Shown one piece after another: positions 60,985 to 64,000 of a stretch of 64,000 nt of DNA (its first letter is position 1; each line of letters opens with the position of its first letter). A model generated the notes under the pieces. The model saw only the letters and a program-made list of their open reading frames with translations. It was not told the DNA's origin and made no database searches. Both the position numbers and the translations under genes were made by a program. This stretch comes from Parapedobacter sp035556095 (GTDB taxonomy: Bacteria; Bacteroidota; Bacteroidia; Sphingobacteriales; Sphingobacteriaceae), in NCBI RefSeq assembly GCF_035556095.1, contig NZ_DATMFT010000017.1, forward strand, positions 62,001 to 126,000, read 5' to 3'.

Positions 60985-61284
60985 TCAACTGGGGGTGCTA
61001 CCCCGCCCCGCTTCGATGATATCAGCCATCAGGTAATAGCTTTTCCCGCCGATGCGCAACGGACATAGCGTGCCCTGATCGTTGTAGCGGCGCAATGTGC
61101 GGTCCGTGATGCGCAGCATCTCCATCACCTCTTCGGGGTATAACAGCCCATGCCGTTGGGCGGGATTGCCCAAACCGGCCAATAGACGCTTGAGTAATTC
61201 GACAAGCAGATTCAACAAAGGCACAATAACGTCGGCTATGCCTTTCCCCTTATTGGGGTACGATAAATAAGCATTATTTTCCAT
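60985..61284 (-). CDS. Small helix-turn-helix protein (MerR/excisionase-like)
   Basis: A 99-aa protein from the ATG at 61282-61284 (MENNAYLSYPNKGKG); a longer frame to 61359 would start inside the promoter region. Residues about 15-40 are hydrophobic and leucine-rich (ADVIVPLLNLLVELLKRLLAG), residues about 47-95 form an HTH_17-type DNA-binding domain (LLYPEEVMEMLRITDRTLRRYNDQGTLCPLRIGGKSYYLMADI). Such proteins are common in Bacteroidota mobile and accessory loci. It has its own promoter with a palindrome at the start site and its own terminator, and lies just upstream of the repeat array and DUF6266 cluster, so it could control that cluster or itself. Confidence 0.75.
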   Translation of the reverse strand: MENNAYLSYPNKGKGIADVIVPLLNLLVELLKRLLAGLGNPAQRHGLLYPEEVMEMLRITDRTLRRYNDQGTLCPLRIGGKSYYLMADIIEAGRGSTPS

Positions 61285-61353
61285 AAGATTTCCTTTCAGT
61301 GTTTCTAATTGATTTCCGTATTCGGTATATGTTTGTTGACGGATAGATGTCCG

Positions 61354-61400
61354 GCACATCTATGTGCAAGGCAAAGTTAAACGGCTGGAGCATATACAAA
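61354..61400 (-). promoter_or_regulatory. Promoter with palindromic operator for the HTH gene
   Basis: On the minus strand TTTG (61397-61400) and TAACTTTG (61372-61379) form a Bacteroidota promoter with 17 bases between them. The palindrome GCACATCTATGTGC (61354-61367) covers the expected start site near 61365, a good place for a repressor, perhaps the HTH protein itself. The divergent lipoprotein gene starts at 61471. Confidence 0.5.
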
Positions 61401-61470
61401 ACCATCATTTATAAGGGTCTTGCCAGCGGCAGTAACATTTAATTTTACACCGTACCAATTTTATATTATC

Positions 61471-62031
61471 ATGAGAAATCAGTTACTTTATGCCATCGGA
61501 ATTGGTTTGCTCGCTAGCTGTGGGCAAGCTGTAAGCAAACACAACATGCACCCATCCAATCTAGCCGTTCCGGATTCGGTGACCGTTCCGTATGAAGAAG
61601 CTCGCCGTATGGTGGCCAATTATGCATCACATGCTGGCTATGTGACCCGTGGGCAGGACTCCCTACCCAACAGCCGTGCGATATGGTTTAGCGTGGAATT
61701 GATGAAATCCCTGGCTGCACAGGTCGAGGCCGAAGGCGGCGACGGCATACGGTTTTACTTTGCGGCTTACGATGACGATTACTCGCAAGTTCGGGACGGT
61801 TCTTATGTACCGCCAAAGCGGTATTGGGGTTACAATACGTTGTTGTTGGTATCCACCCGGGATAGCGTAGCGAATGGGCAGCACTATCACCGCGATTACT
61901 TCAGTGAGGGCGGTGTGGTTGCCAAGAGTGAAAAGGCCGGCTTCATCATCAATCGAGGCAACGTGTGTTGCCCGGATTGCTGGGATGACCCGTCATTGTT
62001 TGACCCTGAAACATCAGCAGCGTGCAATTAG
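61471..62031 (+). CDS. Hypothetical lipoprotein (186 aa)
   Basis: A 186-aa lipoprotein from the ATG at 61471 (MRNQLLYAIGIGLLASC, lipobox LLASC). It contains VTVPYEEARRMVANYASHAGY, SRAIWFSVELMKSLAAQVEAEGGDGIRFYFAAYDD, NTLLLVSTRD and a C-terminal NRGNVCCPDCWDD with a CC-x2-C cluster. The GIRFYFAAY and LLLV strands with the helix between recall small domains found beside Bacteroidota two-component genes, but I do not recognise a family. It heads an operon with a membrane protein, a histidine kinase and a response regulator, so it may be a periplasmic sensor part of that system. Confidence 0.65.
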   Translation: MRNQLLYAIGIGLLASCGQAVSKHNMHPSNLAVPDSVTVPYEEARRMVANYASHAGYVTRGQDSLPNSRAIWFSVELMKSLAAQVEAEGGDGIRFYFAAYDDDYSQVRDGSYVPPKRYWGYNTLLLVSTRDSVANGQHYHRDYFSEGGVVAKSEKAGFIINRGNVCCPDCWDDPSLFDPETSAACN

Positions 62032-62675
62032 CCATTGTCAATATGCTGATTGAACTGGCCTGCTTTGTAGTGGCGTGGCTGCGGCTGCGGCACGATCCGG
62101 AACGGCATTGGGCGTTGTTCCCTTGGTATTTGTTCGTGGTGGTCGTCACTGAAACGGCCGGCTTCTATCTTGGCCGCATCGTTCAACAACCCAGCAACTG
62201 GGTTTATAACCTTTATATCCTGATTGAAGGCACGTTTATCAGTTATTTTATTTACCGGGTGTGCAGGCCTTATGGCCTCGCACCCGTTCTCTGGAAAGGA
62301 TGGGTACTACTCTTTATTTGCTGCTACGCTACCGAGCGGTTTTTAGCCAGTGGGTTAAACGATTATAGCACATACACCATCATGCTGATGAATGTTTCCT
62401 TCATCGGTGCCTTTATCGGTTACATCTTCCGGCTGGCGCGGTCGCCATTGCAACCCATGCCGCTGTACCGGCATGCTCCGACGGTTTGGATGGCCGCCAT
62501 GGCTTCCTTTTATTTCGGTACCTTGGCTACCAGCCTCATCGCCGAACTTTTACTCAGTAAAGCATTAGCCATTGGCAATACTTCGATGTACGCAGTGATC
62601 TATGCATTTTTCATCCTCTTATTGTACGGTTTATGGATATACTCAATTATGTGCAGGTATCAAAACAGACGCTGA
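62022..62675 (+). CDS. Polytopic membrane protein, possible sensor partner
   Basis: A 217-aa protein with about seven predicted membrane helices (for example LAIVNMLIELACFVVAWLRL, WALFPWYLFVVVVTETAGFYLG, WVYNLYILIEGTFISYFIY, VLWKGWVLLFICCYATERF, AVIYAFFILLLYGLWIY). I prefer the GTG at 62022, which completes the first helix and overlaps the lipoprotein stop by 10 bases; the ATG at 62043 is an alternative. No family is recognised. Its last 43 bases overlap the histidine kinase gene, which argues for coupled translation and joint function. Confidence 0.7.
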   Translation: MQLAIVNMLIELACFVVAWLRLRHDPERHWALFPWYLFVVVVTETAGFYLGRIVQQPSNWVYNLYILIEGTFISYFIYRVCRPYGLAPVLWKGWVLLFICCYATERFLASGLNDYSTYTIMLMNVSFIGAFIGYIFRLARSPLQPMPLYRHAPTVWMAAMASFYFGTLATSLIAELLLSKALAIGNTSMYAVIYAFFILLLYGLWIYSIMCRYQNRR

Positions 62676-63442
62676 CCGGTGTCATCATTCTCGGCACATT
62701 ATTGTGCGTGATGTTCTGGGTGATGCTGGTATTATTCACCGTGATGTACAACCGCGTCCGCTCGCTGACTGCCGACCAGGTACGGGCGGGCCGGCTGGCC
62801 GAATCGGACCGGGTTACCAAGCGCCTTTCGGAAGCGCTGCACGACGATGTGCAGAACCAGCTTGCATTTGCGAGCAAATTGCTAGCCGACTACATCCATG
62901 CCAACAACCGTAATGAACCCACGCCCAGCAATCTGCTCACTACGGCCCGCAATCTCGTATTGGAGAGCATTGAAGAACTGCAGAACGTGGGATTGCTACT
63001 GGATGGTAAGCGTGTCATTGAGGCCGGCCTGCTCCACGCCATCAAGCAGTTCGTTTCACACCTCGAGAAAAAGCGTGGGTTGAAAATCGATGTCCGCGCG
63101 GATGATATATCTACGGACCAACTGCCCGACGAAACCGTTCTCGAGTTATACCGGATTACCCAGGAGGCACTTGGCAATGCCGTGAAACACGCCAAGGCCT
63201 CAAGAATCACCGTTGGCTTCAAGGAATCCGCACCATATGCGCTGGAAATCATTATTTGCGACAACGGCGTGGGTTTCAATCCGTCAGTACCCCAAAAATC
63301 AACTTCGAGGGGTCTGGAAATCCTTCGGTCAAGGGTAACGGCAATCGGGGCAGAACTCACCATTGACAGCGCTCCGGGTAACGGCACCCTTATTCGGGTG
63401 AGCCTGGCCTATCCCGTAAAAACCTGCGGTAAATCCCCTTAA
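62633..63442 (+). CDS. Sensor histidine kinase (HisKA_3/NarL-type)
   Basis: A 269-aa kinase with a single membrane helix (residues 12-38, GVIILGTLLCVMFWVMLVLFTVMY), no large sensor domain, a dimerisation helix with ALHDDVQNQLAFASKLL (phospho-acceptor His in HDDVQNQ, as in NarX-type kinases), and an HATPase_c domain with ELYRITQEALGNAVKHAKAS (N-box), CDNGVGFNP (G1) and GLEILRSRVTAIGAELTIDSAPGNGTLIRV (G2). The lack of a sensor part suggests that the preceding membrane protein and lipoprotein give the input. The response regulator follows 18 bases later. Confidence 0.92.
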   Translation: MDILNYVQVSKQTLTGVIILGTLLCVMFWVMLVLFTVMYNRVRSLTADQVRAGRLAESDRVTKRLSEALHDDVQNQLAFASKLLADYIHANNRNEPTPSNLLTTARNLVLESIEELQNVGLLLDGKRVIEAGLLHAIKQFVSHLEKKRGLKIDVRADDISTDQLPDETVLELYRITQEALGNAVKHAKASRITVGFKESAPYALEIIICDNGVGFNPSVPQKSTSRGLEILRSRVTAIGAELTIDSAPGNGTLIRVSLAYPVKTCGKSP

Positions 63443-63460
63443 AAAAACAACCAGAAAATC

Positions 63461-64000
63461 ATGCTTACAAACACATCACCAACCATCCACGTAGCCATCG
63501 TGGATGACCACGTTTCCACGACCGAATACACCGCTGACTACCTCAGGCAACACGCCGAGCGCATCCATGTGGTGTTCACAGCGTCAGACAGCAGCGAAAT
63601 GCAACACCGACTTAAAACGTGTGATCCGCTTCCCGATGTGGTAATCATGGATGTAATCATGCCCGACATGGATGGCTATGCGGCTACGGAGTGGCTCGCC
63701 AAGCATCACCCAAGTATCCATGTATTGGTTTATACCGCGGTCAACAACATCGAAACCGCAAAAAGTTTCCTACGTTTAGGTGTCCGCGCATTCGTCAATA
63801 AAAGCTGTTCCTCGCAGGAATTGATCGATGCCATCTGCGAATTGGCCGATACCGGTAAATACCTGAACGAATACATATCACCATCGCTCATCCGAAGTGC
63901 TAAGTTCGGGTGGATAGAACCGGGTCTGGAAACGGTAACACCGCGGCAGCTGGAGATTCTGAAACAGCTGGCGACGGGCCATACCGACGAGGAAATCGCG
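63461..64000 (+). CDS. NarL/LuxR-family response regulator, partial at window end
   Basis: The frame from ATG at 63461 is open to the window end (180 codons). The receiver domain has D15/D16 (IVDDH), phospho-acceptor D64 (VVIMDVIMPDMDGY), T92 (LVYTAV) and K114 (FVNKS). From about residue 158 the LuxR-type HTH begins (VTPRQLEILKQLATGHTDEEIA) and is cut. It is the partner of the upstream kinase and should regulate genes on a signal sensed at the membrane. Its targets are not known. Confidence 0.93.
   Translation, partial: MLTNTSPTIHVAIVDDHVSTTEYTADYLRQHAERIHVVFTASDSSEMQHRLKTCDPLPDVVIMDVIMPDMDGYAATEWLAKHHPSIHVLVYTAVNNIETAKSFLRLGVRAFVNKSCSSQELIDAICELADTGKYLNEYISPSLIRSAKFGWIEPGLETVTPRQLEILKQLATGHTDEEIA

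Noticed and set aside
1..64000. Mobile elements or recent transfer boundaries
   Set aside because: No transposase, integrase or tRNA-flanked junction was seen; repeats found are local duplications or paralogous genes.

Overview
The window looks like a chromosome segment of a Bacteroidota bacterium, most likely of the Sphingobacteriaceae (a Parapedobacter-like GC content near 50% is an impression, not a calculation). The support is three complete SusC/SusD pairs plus a partial SusD-like gene, many SPII lipoproteins, Bacteroidota-type -7 boxes (TAnnTTTG), FtsX-type permeases of about 790 aa, and DUF6266/DUF5675 genes. I saw no rRNA, tRNA, CRISPR array or insertion sequence.

Region 1 (1-1049, +) is the C-terminal part of a SusD-like lipoprotein that begins outside the window. 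Region 2 (1097-29128, all -) looks like a polysaccharide-utilization-type locus for peptidoglycan amino sugars. It forms three transcription blocks. Block I (26982 to 15656) is namZ3, susC2, susD2, a metallophosphoesterase/PQQ-propeller/GH9 fusion and murQ2. Block II (15234 to 6206) is susC1, susD1, a GH42-like glycosidase and a DUF6259 glycosidase. Block III (5932 to 1097) is namZ1, namZ2, murQ1 and a sodium:solute symporter. An N-acetylmuramoyl-L-alanine amidase (29128-27314) lies upstream and murF (29217, +) is divergent from it. The inferred logic is: the amidase strips peptides, SusCD pairs bind and import muroglycans, NamZ exo-muramidases release MurNAc in the periplasm, the symporter carries it inward, and MurQ converts MurNAc-6-phosphate to GlcNAc-6-phosphate. 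No MurNAc kinase is visible. Blocks I and II share a near-identical motif (TGCATGTTTWTGCAT) upstream of their first genes.

Region 3 (30547-36667, +) holds a periplasmic adaptor and an FtsX-like permease behind a 16-bp palindrome and a sigma54-like -24 element, then an orphan alpha/alpha-toroid protein with its own promoter and a terminator.

Region 4 (56706 to 36640, -) is a second utilization locus, probably for a rhamnose-containing glycan. It holds an AGE-family epimerase, a FucP-like transporter, susC3, a susD3 with an embedded carbohydrate-binding domain, a GH78 rhamnosidase between two short DUF4434 lipoproteins, a six-hairpin protein, a four-domain sugar dehydrogenase/cytochrome c protein, an MFS transporter and a Gfo/Idh/MocA oxidoreductase. 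A divergent ROK regulator (56979, +) is the likely controller. A decayed fragment of a sugar-dehydrogenase paralogue sits in the 41.7 kb intergenic gap.

Region 5 (61400 to 58221, -) is an enigmatic set: an HTH protein, a 425-base non-coding stretch with helically phased 10- and 11-base repeats, two DUF6266 proteins, a DUF5675 protein, and two small membrane-type proteins, the last missed by size cut-offs. Region 6 (61471 to the end, +) is a lipoprotein, a polytopic membrane protein, a sensor histidine kinase and a response regulator cut by the window edge.
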